Part shown: one piece after another, positions 44,474 through 54,423 of the stretch | How positions within the stretch are numbered: the stretch's first letter is position 1 | How the letters are laid out: the number at the start of each line of letters is the position of its first letter | From: Notospermus geniculatus | Taxonomy: Eukaryota; Nemertea; Pilidiophora; Heteronemertea; Lineidae | Assembly: GCA_002633025.1 (NCBI GenBank) | Contig: NMRB01000885.1 | Span: 194,143-258,142, forward strand | Length of the DNA stretch: 64,000 nt | Direction: 5' to 3' | The notes under the pieces: generated by a model | Database searches by the model: none | Seen by the model: the letters and a program-made list of their open reading frames with translations, nothing else | What the model was told of the DNA's origin: nothing | Translations under genes and position numbers: made by a program

Positions 44474-44890
44474 AAAGCCTTGTTTGCACTGCAGGCGCGG
44501 TGCGATTCGCGCCGGATTGTTTCCACTGTTCAGCCTATAGCTGTTCACACTTGCGGTGCGGTAATACCCCAATCACACTGAGCTAGTTCTCAGTAGGCCT
44601 ACGTTCTTGAAAATTTTGCCGAACGAGCTCAAACTGTGTGCGAACGGAGTGGACGTAGTGGCAACTTTTTACAGTCTTTTTACGAACTTCATGGACGGGA
44701 AGGGTGCTCCAGAACATCGAGGCATTATTTTGCCAAGGGTTACACGTTCTAGCCCGTTTTACGATTTTTTTAGGACGGGGAAGGACGTTTTGAGAACTAC
44801 TTCAGTGTGACAGGCACTTAAGATAAAGGCTGTAATCCTTTGTTTAGATCGCGCCGCGTCGCACCGCGCCTGCAGTGTGAACTGGGCTTT
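44474..44890. mobile_element. Nested MITE with GCACTGCAGGCGCGGTGCG ends
   Basis: AAAGCCTTGTTTGCACTGCA and its near inverse TGCAGTGTGAACTGGGCTTT bound the element. A second inverted pair inside (ATCACACTGAGCTAGTTCTC with GAACTACTTCAGTGTGA) marks an inserted element. Confidence 0.65.
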
Positions 44891-45038
44891 AGTGGCAAGA
44901 TGGTCGTTCCTCCGACGTCTGACTCAAGTGTCAACAGCACAAGCAATCGTTTTGTCAAATGCACACACTGGCCCTCAAATAAACAAAAATCATATAAAAG
45001 TCTGATTTATTTCCATTTGTGAGGAGCTCTGCTTTCCT

Positions 45039-46375
45039 TTACCTCGATTTGTGCGCGTCCCTCCTTCGGTGTAGGCAAAGCGTATCCATCAACACCTTTC
45101 TAAATCGTCTCCCGGTGGCAAAATAAATGAAAAAGTTCACGAAACAATTGACGAGTCTCATAAAATGCGAAAAATAATAGACATGATCGTACCAGTTGTA
45201 CTCGATATAAATGTTCGTAAAATTTCGTAATATAGAGGCGATATGATAGGCCACCCCCGGCGTTTCTAGAACTATGAATACGATGACCACTGCCATCACC
45301 CTTGATGTGGCTGCGTCTGTCCCTTTCTTTCGTTTGTCTGAGATGGTCATGGTGCTGTCGCGTCTTCTTCGAAGCGTAATTAACACAAAGATTGTGATAA
45401 CTGTCAAAAACGTAATTGGTAAGATAGCATTCATCACTATGTAAAGAGAGGTAATGTAACCGATATAGTATAAGATGGGATTTTCAGCCAACTCCGCCGT
45501 TACTGACTTTGGTCTCATCCGTCCGACGCAAGGATCGTATCGGTAGACGACAGTGGGCCGCTTTTATAAACGATGGCTAAGATAACCATCGGGTTCATTG
45601 ACCCTTAGTTGACAAACTGTTTGTTAATCGAAGTGAATTTTTCGATTTCATGAATCGTTGATAGCCAAACATTCTAAAAATAAAAATGTTTACTTTGATT
45701 AATTAGCGGTTTTCAGAACAGCCGATGGTTAAACCGAGGTTTATCTTAGCTATCGTTTAAAAAATCGACCCAGTGTAGTAGAACAAGAGTGGAATGCGAT
45801 ATAGGAACGACCCGCTGAACACACATGCAACAGCGATGTAGGCGTTCCTTTTTGTGCACAATGTGGCTGCCTTTAATGGCCGACAGGCGGCTATGAACCG
45901 CTCCAACCCGACGCAGACGGTAAGGTAGATGGATGCTGTCTTAGCAAACAAAAGTAAAGCCCACAAATACCCTCTGGCCATGCTGTAAAATTCCATATAT
46001 TGGGTTCAACAAAATAAGGTAATAATGCATTCGCCTCACGGTGTTGTGTGAAATATCCATAATCAAGACAATACTATCGGCGACGGCCAAGGCTCGAAGT
46101 AGGATGGACGTCGATGTGTACGGCCTCTCTTTTCCAATGACTATAAAGGCGAGGCAGTTTCCTGCTAGGCCTAGTGGACCAATTATTAACATCAATGGCA
46201 CTTGGAAGATGAAACGCACCATATACCGACTTGCGCTGCTAAGGTTTTTCATTCGATAACCAGATAAACAACGCACAGCAGCGCGACGTACCGATGTTGT
46301 CAGATTTGGCCTGATAAACATAGAGTCCGTTGTTATTTTAACATCCATCATGTCCATGAATCGAGGCAGACGCAC
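45039..46375 (-). pseudogene. Class A peptide GPCR (FMRFamide-receptor-like), disrupted
   Basis: Minus strand, single-exon receptor of seven membrane segments. TM1-TM2 (GLAGNCLAFIVIGKERPY, LLRALAVADSIVLI) are in one frame to about 45995, where one extra base shifts to the TM3-TM4 frame (YLTVCVGLERFIAACRPLKA; ERF replaces E/DRY). In the second extracellular loop a 215-bp MITE is inserted (45556-45770). Removing it and one copy of the 5-bp target duplication rejoins the loop in frame up to the conserved Cys (YRYDPC). TM5-TM7 follow, with FIVLETPGVAYHIAS and an NFFIY variant of NPxxY, to the stop at 45039. Ligand type is inferred from resemblance only. Partial copies occur in each downstream tandem unit. 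Confidence 0.8.
45556..45770. mobile_element. 215-bp MITE inserted in GPCR coding sequence
   Basis: Imperfect inverted ends (GGCCGCTTTTATAAACGATG against the inverse of the CTATCGTTTAAAAAATCGAC end) and the duplicated pentamer CAGTG at 45551-45555 and 45771-45775. A relative lies at 7385-7573. Identical insertions at 53053-53267 and 60551-60765 show it predates the tandem amplification. Confidence 0.85.
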
Positions 46376-46483
46376 TTTGACTGTGTGCTGTGGCCGAAAA
46401 CACCTTTTTAGCTCGAAGCTGCCTTGCAGCTTCGCCGGTAGAAAATTTCCGAAGACATTCGGCGACTCCAGTTATGTGAATGG

Positions 46484-46779
46484 CATCTTCGATCATCGAA
46501 GGCCGATCTGCTCACCACTACGTTACACCGCACATCACCCTTCGAGAAAGTGACCGGTCCACGGCGTATCTGCCGCCTCGAGAAGAAGAGGCCAATCAGA
46601 ATCGGTGTTGTAAAATTGCAAAGAGTTGTAGCCGAAGACCCGATATAAAGTGTCATATGATTGGTCGACCGGTAAAGTTGGCATGGTGCCAAGATACGCC
46701 GCCGACTAGTCTATTTCTCGAAGGGTGATGTGCGATGTACCGCAGTGGAGAGCAGATCGGCCTTCGATTATCGAAGATG
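46484..46779. promoter_or_regulatory. Retrotransposon 5' inverted repeat, likely bidirectional promoter
   Basis: 66-bp arms (46484-46549 and 46714-46779) match at 61 positions in inverted orientation, starting CATCTTCGAT. Between them are CCAAT (46592-46596) and ATTGG (46660-46664) facing each other, and TATAAA (46644-46649) 270 bp before ORF1. GPCR similarity to the 41.6-kb copy ends exactly at the left edge, so this is taken as the retrotransposon's 5' end. Copies recur at 53981-54276 and 61479-61774. Promoter function is inferred. Confidence 0.6.
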
Positions 46780-46926
46780 TGTTGAACAAAATGGCGGCGT
46801 AATGGCGGACACGGGTTTTCTCGGCTCCCCAGTTTTTGCAATGTTTTTGCCGTTTTTGAACACGCTGAAGATCGGATATCGAGATAAATAGATGCATATA
46901 ACAGGGAAGGATAAAGTTGAGTAATT

Positions 46927-48855
46927 ATGAACAATCTCAGTCCTGTAAGAGGCGATTCCCAAGAACTTTCTGGGGAGTTCTATTCTCCTTCAGATTCTCA
47001 GCCGTGTTCTACACAGGCGTCCAGTGCCACATGTATTGACGACGAGGGTGAAATCCCCGCTGATCAAGCGTGGTATGGACGGTTTGAAAAGGACCTCACG
47101 AATCTACCAAAGGACACGTATGTCCAAAAGCTACTTGAACTTGCCGGCGAAAATGTGCTGTTGATTGATCTTTATAGATCAAGACTTTACGAAAAAGCAA
47201 AATCCGTGAGGACGGACTGCCCGCCTCAGGAACCGCTAAAAAGGAAGTCTACTAAAGCTGCAAGTAAGCAATGGAAATACGCTAGTGATTGCTATATGCT
47301 ACAGTCATTTTTGGACGGAGCGTCGGTTCATGACGTCCAGGAAGTGTTTCGCTCCCATAGCAGGCCCAGGATTTCTACACCGGACATTAATAGAAGACAC
47401 CGTCTTCTTGAAAACGCTGTACGTAAAACACACAATGGTGTACAAACGATGACCACTCATAACGAGGATCAAGGAGTTGATCATCTGGAAACAATCGAAT
47501 CGAACGTGTCGATAGCCTCAAATGAGCTCGAGGTTTACGGACCACCGCTTCCGTCAGTCATTGAACTATATTCGAAAGTAAGCCGATTTGAGGATGAACT
47601 GATTGGTTTTAAGGGTGGAGTGAGCGGTACTCACGAGGTGGTCAGCGCGCAGGTTATGAATGCGATCAAGAAATATAAGGAACAAAACAAACCTACTGCA
47701 ACGAGTGTCAGTGCAATCAGTAGTAAGGTCAGCGAATTATCTGCGGTGGTCACAAGACTTGACGCTGAAAAGGAGGGGTTACAAGAACAAATCACTGAGT
47801 TGCAACGGGAAAATGGTGTACTAAAATCATTGGTAGACAAACTCAACGGTGAACAGGGTGCGATGAAGGAAGATGCACAAAGGGAGAAAAAGACTACTGA
47901 TCGTTTGTGCATGCAGTGTAAGGAGTATGACAGTCTCCCGAGAAATTTCCGCGAGTTGCAACTCGCTTTCGAACGTATTAAAGATAGTCGAGACTCAGGG
48001 ATATCGAAGTTAAGGAATGATATTAAACTGCTTAAGAAGGATATGCAAGCTATCGAAATACCAGACACCACCCGTGAGTTCAAGGAGGTCAACAGGAGTT
48101 TAGAGAGTTTACGGTCTCGGCTCAACGGAATCGAGAAGGATACACAGAGAATCTCCAAACGGGAGACCTATGCTGAATGTCTAACCAAGGGAGAGAAAAG
48201 AACGAACGAGACGACATCGAGCTCAGGGGCGTCCCGGAAGTCACCAATCAAGCATCAACAGCCCGTACCTCTGACGGGAGACGCGGTCAGCGAGGACACT
48301 TCGGAGATTCGAGATGAAGAACACCCTGGAACGAAGTCTAAACCTGCTGAATCACCTGAACCAAAGCGGATAGAGACGATTGTTACGCGTAACGTGTGCA
48401 GAGACATGAGAAGCGCAGATCAGCAGGCTCAGAACAAATACCCCCCAGAGAATGAAATATCCGTTGACCGTCAGCTAGCCGTTGAGAAGCCCAAGCCCAT
48501 CCCGACGGTGATATTCACCAACCTCGGGGGTGCGCGTCGAGAGACTGACCGTAGCTTGCAACCTACCGATACCAACAGTGAGAATTACAACCATGATTTT
48601 AAGGGTGTAACGCGGCATCAGAGACGCCGGAAAGCTGCACTGTTCCTGGGATACATATCTCCTGAATGCAGAGAGGAGTCAATTGTCACGTTCCTAAGTA
48701 GAAACGGGATAGGGGATGCAAAAGTCCGACTGATCAAGAGCAAAATTCAAGGAACGCAGTCTGCCAAAGTTATCATCGACAGAAGCGACAAGGAGGTTTT
48801 GTTGGGAGATAACTTTTGGCCCAATGGAATCCTTTGCCGTGAGTGGTGGAATTAA
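46927..48855 (+). CDS. Retrotransposon ORF1 (unit 1, intact)
   Basis: 642 residues from the ATG at 46927. It is the nucleic-acid-binding ORF1 protein of a non-LTR element. Polar N-terminal 100 residues; long coiled coil at about residues 250-410 (for example EQITELQRENGVLKSLVDKL); a charged Ser/Pro-rich linker; then a basic stretch (RHQRRRKAALFLGY) leading an RRM-like fold at about 555-640 that ends NFWPNGILCREWWN. Coiled coil plus RRM plus C-terminal tail is a common ORF1 layout in CR1/L1/jockey-type elements. The TAA stop is in the same frame as ORF2. Confidence 0.85.
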   Translation: MNNLSPVRGDSQELSGEFYSPSDSQPCSTQASSATCIDDEGEIPADQAWYGRFEKDLTNLPKDTYVQKLLELAGENVLLIDLYRSRLYEKAKSVRTDCPPQEPLKRKSTKAASKQWKYASDCYMLQSFLDGASVHDVQEVFRSHSRPRISTPDINRRHRLLENAVRKTHNGVQTMTTHNEDQGVDHLETIESNVSIASNELEVYGPPLPSVIELYSKVSRFEDELIGFKGGVSGTHEVVSAQVMNAIKKYKEQNKPTATSVSAISSKVSELSAVVTRLDAEKEGLQEQITELQRENGVLKSLVDKLNGEQGAMKEDAQREKKTTDRLCMQCKEYDSLPRNFRELQLAFERIKDSRDSGISKLRNDIKLLKKDMQAIEIPDTTREFKEVNRSLESLRSRLNGIEKDTQRISKRETYAECLTKGEKRTNETTSSSGASRKSPIKHQQPVPLTGDAVSEDTSEIRDEEHPGTKSKPAESPEPKRIETIVTRNVCRDMRSADQQAQNKYPPENEISVDRQLAVEKPKPIPTVIFTNLGGARRETDRSLQPTDTNSENYNHDFKGVTRHQRRRKAALFLGYISPECREESIVTFLSRNGIGDAKVRLIKSKIQGTQSAKVIIDRSDKEVLLGDNFWPNGILCREWWN

Positions 48856-48900
48856 GGTGGAGGTCTTTGGTTTTTCATCTTGCGAGGACAACTGTACTCT

Positions 48901-51900
48901 ATGGACGATATCGTAACGGTAGCTTGTTGGAATGCGAGAGGCATCATGTATGGTGCCAACTACGCAGATAAACTTCTAGTGTCGCGCGATATTGACATTC
49001 TTGGCCTTTGCGAGCACTGGCTATACCCTGACTCTACCTATTTTCTTGATAGCCTCAACCGTGATTACGATGCTCACGTCATTTGCGACGAGGATCTTTT
49101 CCAATCCGATCGTGTGCGGAGAGGCAAAGGTGGAGTGGCGCTCCTCTGGAAGAAATCACTTTCACAGCATATTTGTGTTCTTCCGTTAGATGGTGATCGG
49201 GTAGCAGGCATTATGGTAAACCAGGATCACTGTAGATCACTTATTGTTATTATGGTATACCTCCCCAGCTCGAACTACGCGGATGACATTTTCCTCGAAC
49301 AGCTGGACTATTTATCCCAACTGAACGCCTTCTATTGTCCACTAGGGGACGTGCTGTTCATGGGAGATTTCAATGCGCAATGCTCAAACCAGAGAGGAGT
49401 TACGTTGGGTTCGTCGAGTCGGAGAACCCGGGCGATGGATGCATTCCTATCAGAAGCTGGACTCTGGTCGGTGTCTGCGGACGTAAGGTGTCGTGGGCCG
49501 GGTTTCACCTTCGACCCATTTGAAAGCTCCAGTAAAACTCTAATAGATCATATTTGCCTTAGTTCGACCTTCATGGAGTCCGTACTCGATATGGAAGTGG
49601 TGGATGACGATGCCATCAATACTTCAGATCACTTACCGGTGTGTGCAAAATTAAGGGTGTTGAGAGTTTCAGAAAGTTGGAGGGATGTTGCTGATCAGTC
49701 GCAAACGATACACAAGCCAGTTAAATATCAATGGAGCAGGGCTTCCAGGGAACGCTTTGAATGTATACTACTTTATCGTGATATCTTAGAAATTTCGCTG
49801 CCGAGCATTGAGAGTGGAATAGTTTCATATACGACGGACGAAATCGACGAACTATACCAGCGTACCGTAGATTCCATGTACCAGGCAGCGGAAGCAGCCT
49901 TGCCGAAGTGCACCAGCGGGCGGAAAAACTGTCGACCTCAGTGGAAAAGTGTGCTAAAGCCCCTCCACGTCCAAGTAAAACAAGCTCGTGCGGTGTGGAT
50001 CACAGCTGGTAAACCGCGTGATACCGGTAGTGCCGCGTGGAAAAATTATAAGGAGAGAAAACGCGAATTCCGTCGTGAGCTGAGGAGAGCGGATAGACTC
50101 AGCGAGCAGCGGTTTTACGATAGCCTCGACAAGAGTGCGGAGGTGGATCAGTCGAAATTTTGGAAACTGTTGAAAAGTAGGGGTCATCGTAAGTCGGCAA
50201 AGGTACTCCCGACACCTATGCGCTTTGATGGTAAAATTTATTATGACTCGTCTGAAATAGCGAACGGATGGGGTACGTTCTTCGCAAAGCTTTACACGCC
50301 GTCGAATGACACGAGATACGACGGAAAATTTAAGAGTGAGGTGGACAAAGCGGTTAAGGATATGGCGGAAATGTCCAAAGGTGTGTCAGTGGATGGTCTG
50401 GATCACCCATTCACCGTGGAGGAAGTGTCGGGCGCGATTCGGCAACTGAAGTATGGAAAAGCTGGTGGGCATGACTCTATTACCAATGAGCATATTAAAT
50501 ACGGTGGTCCGAAGCTTCACGAAACACTTACTAACTTGTATAACGTTATTCTTTGTGCCGAATATGTACCGACGAATGCTAAGAAAGGACTAATCCACAC
50601 TCTTTACAAGGGTAAGGGTAAGGACAGATCAGACCCCGGGAGCTACCGCCCAGTCACCCTTCTTCCGGTATTGTACAAGCTCTTAGAAAGGCTTATGCTG
50701 AATCGATTGACAAAATGGACGGAGGAAAACCATCGAGTGTTTCCCAACCCGCAACAAAGTGCGTTCCAGAAGAATCGTAGTTGTGTTTCCACCGCGTTCG
50801 TTCTTCAGGAAACGATCCGACACCATGTTGAGAGGAGCTCTAAAGTCTACGCCTGTTTTTTAGATACAGCCAAAGCGTATGACACGGTTTGGCACAACGG
50901 CTTGTTACACAAACTTTACAAGTTCGGGGTCAGAGGAAAGCTTTGGCGCCTCATTATGGACTGCTACAATAAAGCGGAGAGTCGCGTCGTAGTCAATAGC
51001 GTGTTGTCCCCGCCGTTTCTGCTACAACAGTCAGTTCGGCAGGGTGGAGTTCTTTCAACATGGCTGTATCTATTGTACATAAACGAGCTACTGAACATTC
51101 TTGACGGCCTAGAGGTGGGAGCAAAGATAGGGGACACAAGTTGTGGCTCACCCTGTCATGCTGATGACTTGACCTTGATCTCGCTGGCGAAGCATGGCTT
51201 GGATGCTATGATGTCCTGCTGTCATCAGTATTCGGTGAAATGGCGGTATGAGTATAATGGTGAAAAATGTGTAATCATCGTTTTCGGTGAAAATCCCAGG
51301 CAGTGGTCTCTAACGAAAGCGGACCGGAAATGGATGTTAGGAGATAAGGAGATACAAGAGGAATGTTCGTGTGTGCACCTCGGGATTATCCAGGACAAAT
51401 ATTTTAAATCATCGAAGCAGACAATTACCTCAGGTCAGAAACTGAAAAACACGCTTATGTCAGTACTGGGACCGGGCATTCAACCATCCGGATTCAATCC
51501 GATTTCTAGCTTCAAACTGTATCAACTTGTCTGTTTGCCGAGGGCTCTTTACGGTTGTGAGGTATGGGATGGATTACCGGAGAACGAGAAACTGATTTTG
51601 GAAAGGTCACACAGATTCTGTATTAAACGGATGCAAGGGTTTCCCTGGCGTACCAGAACGGCAGTGGCGCAGGCAATGATAGGTAGCGTTAGTATGCAGG
51701 CTTTCGTGGACACGAGGCGACTTCAGTTCCTGAATCAGCTTGTCACAATGGGTACAACCTCGTGCGCACTCCCGTGGTTGGTGTTCAAAGTGAGATACGA
51801 GTCAATGATTGCGAGATCGGTGAAAGGTGAGAAGTGCCTTGGACTATTACCAGTGTTGAAGGAGACTTTGGAGAGATATGAACTGTGTGAATACCTGGAT

Positions 51901-52425
51901 GTATCGGTTAATGACCCTTCTAACTTTCCACAAAAGACAGTTTGGAAAAGCACTGTCAAGGTCGCGATCGACAAGATCGAGAATGATAGGTTTTTGGCTT
52001 TGTGTGATAGGGACAGTGAGCCATCACTTCAAAGAATCCAGCGCATAGAGAAATCATTGGACTTTCCCTCTATACTGTGGTTAGCCGCAAAACTAGATCC
52101 GCAACTGAAAGAGAGCTACTCATTCTTGGCAAAATTGAACACTGCGGTCATCTCAGACAATCCAGTTCAATGCTCATTCTGTTCTTTGCAATACAAGGAC
52201 CCACAAGTTCACTTCTTTTGTGCATGCTCCGGTTTCTCCCAGAATAGAGAAACCTTTTGGGAGGATATTGTGAATGAGTGTCCTGTAGATGTCAGCACTG
52301 CGTTATGGAATATGGAGGACAGTGATTTAACGGAAACTCTGCTTGGTAGGCAGATCGAGGGGTGTGACTTTGAAAACAATATCGAAATGTTGAAAATAGC
52401 TGCGCGATGTTGGCAGTTGTGGTAG
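48901..52425 (+). CDS. Retrotransposon ORF2: APE endonuclease and reverse transcriptase (unit 1)
   Basis: 1174 residues from ATG 48901, 45 nt after the ORF1 stop. Endonuclease (about 1-250): ACWNARG, CEHW, GDFNAQ near 155, IDHICLS, SDHLPV near 242. RT (about 490-800): LKYGKAGGHDSI, GSYRPVTLLPVLYKLLER, QSAFQKNRSC, CFLDTAKAYDTVWHNGLLHK, RQGGVLS, and HADD at 753-756, where most elements have YADD or FADD. Near 1090 a Cys/His cluster (CSFCSLQYKDPQVHFFCACS) is a putative zinc knuckle. No RNase H recognised. The protein nicks target DNA and copies the element RNA by target-primed reverse transcription. It belongs in the jockey/CR1/I range of non-LTR clades; placing it needs a tree. Confidence 0.9.
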   Translation: MDDIVTVACWNARGIMYGANYADKLLVSRDIDILGLCEHWLYPDSTYFLDSLNRDYDAHVICDEDLFQSDRVRRGKGGVALLWKKSLSQHICVLPLDGDRVAGIMVNQDHCRSLIVIMVYLPSSNYADDIFLEQLDYLSQLNAFYCPLGDVLFMGDFNAQCSNQRGVTLGSSSRRTRAMDAFLSEAGLWSVSADVRCRGPGFTFDPFESSSKTLIDHICLSSTFMESVLDMEVVDDDAINTSDHLPVCAKLRVLRVSESWRDVADQSQTIHKPVKYQWSRASRERFECILLYRDILEISLPSIESGIVSYTTDEIDELYQRTVDSMYQAAEAALPKCTSGRKNCRPQWKSVLKPLHVQVKQARAVWITAGKPRDTGSAAWKNYKERKREFRRELRRADRLSEQRFYDSLDKSAEVDQSKFWKLLKSRGHRKSAKVLPTPMRFDGKIYYDSSEIANGWGTFFAKLYTPSNDTRYDGKFKSEVDKAVKDMAEMSKGVSVDGLDHPFTVEEVSGAIRQLKYGKAGGHDSITNEHIKYGGPKLHETLTNLYNVILCAEYVPTNAKKGLIHTLYKGKGKDRSDPGSYRPVTLLPVLYKLLERLMLNRLTKWTEENHRVFPNPQQSAFQKNRSCVSTAFVLQETIRHHVERSSKVYACFLDTAKAYDTVWHNGLLHKLYKFGVRGKLWRLIMDCYNKAESRVVVNSVLSPPFLLQQSVRQGGVLSTWLYLLYINELLNILDGLEVGAKIGDTSCGSPCHADDLTLISLAKHGLDAMMSCCHQYSVKWRYEYNGEKCVIIVFGENPRQWSLTKADRKWMLGDKEIQEECSCVHLGIIQDKYFKSSKQTITSGQKLKNTLMSVLGPGIQPSGFNPISSFKLYQLVCLPRALYGCEVWDGLPENEKLILERSHRFCIKRMQGFPWRTRTAVAQAMIGSVSMQAFVDTRRLQFLNQLVTMGTTSCALPWLVFKVRYESMIARSVKGEKCLGLLPVLKETLERYELCEYLDVSVNDPSNFPQKTVWKSTVKVAIDKIENDRFLALCDRDSEPSLQRIQRIEKSLDFPSILWLAAKLDPQLKESYSFLAKLNTAVISDNPVQCSFCSLQYKDPQVHFFCACSGFSQNRETFWEDIVNECPVDVSTALWNMEDSDLTETLLGRQIEGCDFENNIEMLKIAARCWQLW

Positions 52426-52954
52426 ATTTGAGCGGGTGATCCGCTGCCGCGATTTTGGCTTGGGGCGCGGTTGCGCTCCCTTGCTGTTGCCTTATAGGGA
52501 CTTCCTATTGCCATATAGGGCGACCGCGGGGGCCGCGGCCCGGCCTCGGGCCTGGGTCGCGGCGGCGGATTCGCCGCTGTATAGACACAACAGGTCACAA
52601 TTTGATTTGTCATTGGACACTTGGTACCGTTACAGTTTGATGTGTAATGGGACTCGTGGTATTGTCACAGGTTGATTGGTATTTAGGACACTTGGTACCG
52701 TACCTTTTAATGTGGATGTAATAGTACATCAGTCCTGGTACCGCACATCATGACTAACAAAATGAAATGGCGACGTCACGTACGTGTTGGTGTGGCCGGA
52801 GTTCCCGAAATTAGCGTCGGCCGGCAGAATGTTGTCATTCATAACTTGTCGGTCTCATTTCATAATTTTATTATTGTCCCTTTCTCTTTATCTAATGTTT
52901 TTCATGTTACCAATTGTAATCTTCTAAACAGGAGGAATAAACAAATATATATAT
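52426..52954 (+). other. Retrotransposon 3'UTR and (AT)n tail
   Basis: A G+C-rich start (CGGGGGCCGCGGCCCGG) with a self-complementary GCGGCGGATTCGCCGC hairpin, then three GGTACCGT-type repeats (52624, 52692, 52737) and AATAAA at 52936-52941. The end is ATATATATA rather than poly(A), and it abuts GPCR sequence at 52955. Confidence 0.7.
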
Positions 52955-53872
52955 AACCGATATAGTATAAGATGGGATTTTCAGCCAACTCCGCCGTTAC
53001 TGACTTTGGTCTCATCCGTCCGACGCAAGGATCGTATCGGTAGACGACAGTGGGCCGGTTTTATAAACGATGGCTAAGATAACCATCGGGTTCATTGACC
53101 CTTAGTTGACAAACTGTTTGTTAATCGAAGTGAATTTTTCGATTTCATGAATCGTTGATAGCCAAACATTCTAAAAATAAAAATGTTTACTTTGATTAAT
53201 TAGCGGTTTTCAGAACAGCCGATGGTTAAACCGAGGTTTATCTTAGCTATCGTTTAAAAAATCGACCCAGTGTAGTAGAACAAGAGTGGAATGCGATATA
53301 GGAACGACCCGCTGAACACACATGCAACAGCGATGTAGGCGTTCCTTTTTGTGCACAATGTGGCTGCCTTTAATGGCCGACAGGCGGCTATGAACCGCTC
53401 CAACCCGACGCAGACGGTAAGGTAGATGGATGCTGTCTTAGCAAACAAAAGTAAAGCCCACAAATACCCTCTGGCCATGCTGTAAAATTCCATATATTGG
53501 GTTCAACAAAATAAGGTAATAATGCATTCGCCTCACGGTGTTGTGTGAAATATCCATAATCAAGACAATACTATCGGCGACGGCCAAGGCTCGAAGTAGG
53601 ATGGACGTCGATGTGTACGGCCTCTCTTTTCCAATGACTATAAAGGCGAGGCAGTTTCCTGCTAGGCCTAGTGGACCAATTATTAACATCAATGGCACTT
53701 GGAAGATGAAACGCACCATATACCGACTTGCGCTGCTAAGGTTTTTCATTCGATAACCAGATAAACAACGCACAGCAGCGCGACGTACCGATGTTGTCAG
53801 ATTTGGCCTGATAAACATAGAGTCCGTTGTTATTTTAACATCCATCATGTCCATGAATCGAGGCAGACGCAC
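52955..53872 (-). pseudogene. Truncated GPCR copy in unit 2
   Basis: Same reading as 45457-46375 with the MITE in loop 2 and the frameshift before TM3. Cut off at the start of TM5 (ILYYIG) by the preceding retrotransposon's 3' end, so it can never encode a full receptor. Confidence 0.85.
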
Positions 53873-54423
53873 TTTGACTGTGTGCTGTGGCCGAAAACAC
53901 CTTTTTAGCTCGAAGCTGCCTTGCAGCTTCGCCGGTAGAAAATTTCCGAAGACATTCGGCGACTCCAGTTATGTGAATGGCATCTTCGATCATCGAAGGC
54001 CGATCTGCTCACCACTACGTTACACCGCACATCACCCTTCGAGAAAGTGACCGGTCCACGGCGTATCTGCCGCCTCGAGAAGAAGAGGCCAATCAGAATC
54101 GGTGTTGTAAAATTGCAAAGAGTTGTAGCCGAAGACCCGATATAAAGTGTCATATGATTGGTCGACCGGTAAAGTTGGCATGGTGCCAAGATACGCCGCC
54201 GACTAGTCTATTTCTCGAAGGGTGATGTGCGATGTACCGCAGTGGAGAGCAGATCGGCCTTCGATTATCGAAGATGTGTTGAACAAAATGGCGGCGTAAT
54301 GGCGGACACGGGTTTTCTCGGCTCCCCAGTTTTTGCAATGTTTTTGCCGTTTTTGAACACGCTGAAGATCGGATATCGAGATAAATAGATGCATATAACA
54401 GGGAAGGATAAAGTTGAGTAATT

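Larger units (their letters stand above)
45457..52954 (+). repeat. Tandem unit 1 (GPCR segment plus retrotransposon)
   Basis: First of at least three head-to-tail units, period 7497 bp to unit 2. It consists of 45457-46483 (the 5' two thirds of the GPCR, antisense, with its MITE) and the retrotransposon 46484-52954. Its left edge is continuous with the rest of the GPCR, so this is the original locus. The unit edge, ACCGATATAG, follows GTAATGTA here but follows the retrotransposon's ATATATATA end in later units. Confidence 0.9.

Noticed and set aside
47631-48158. 175-residue minus-strand frame under ORF1 (also in units 2 and 3)
   Set aside because: It is the antisense shadow of the coiled-coil region of ORF1; its Ser/Leu-rich composition follows from the Glu/Lys/Arg codons on the plus strand.
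48880-48900. A start of ORF2 upstream of the ATG at 48901
   Set aside because: The frame can be extended to a TTG at 48880, but there is no ATG before 48901 and the endonuclease domain begins right after it.
45457-52954. Array explained as an ordinary satellite
   Set aside because: The unit contains intact protein-coding ORFs and its junctions match the ends of a retrotransposon, so a mobile-element origin fits better than a simple satellite.
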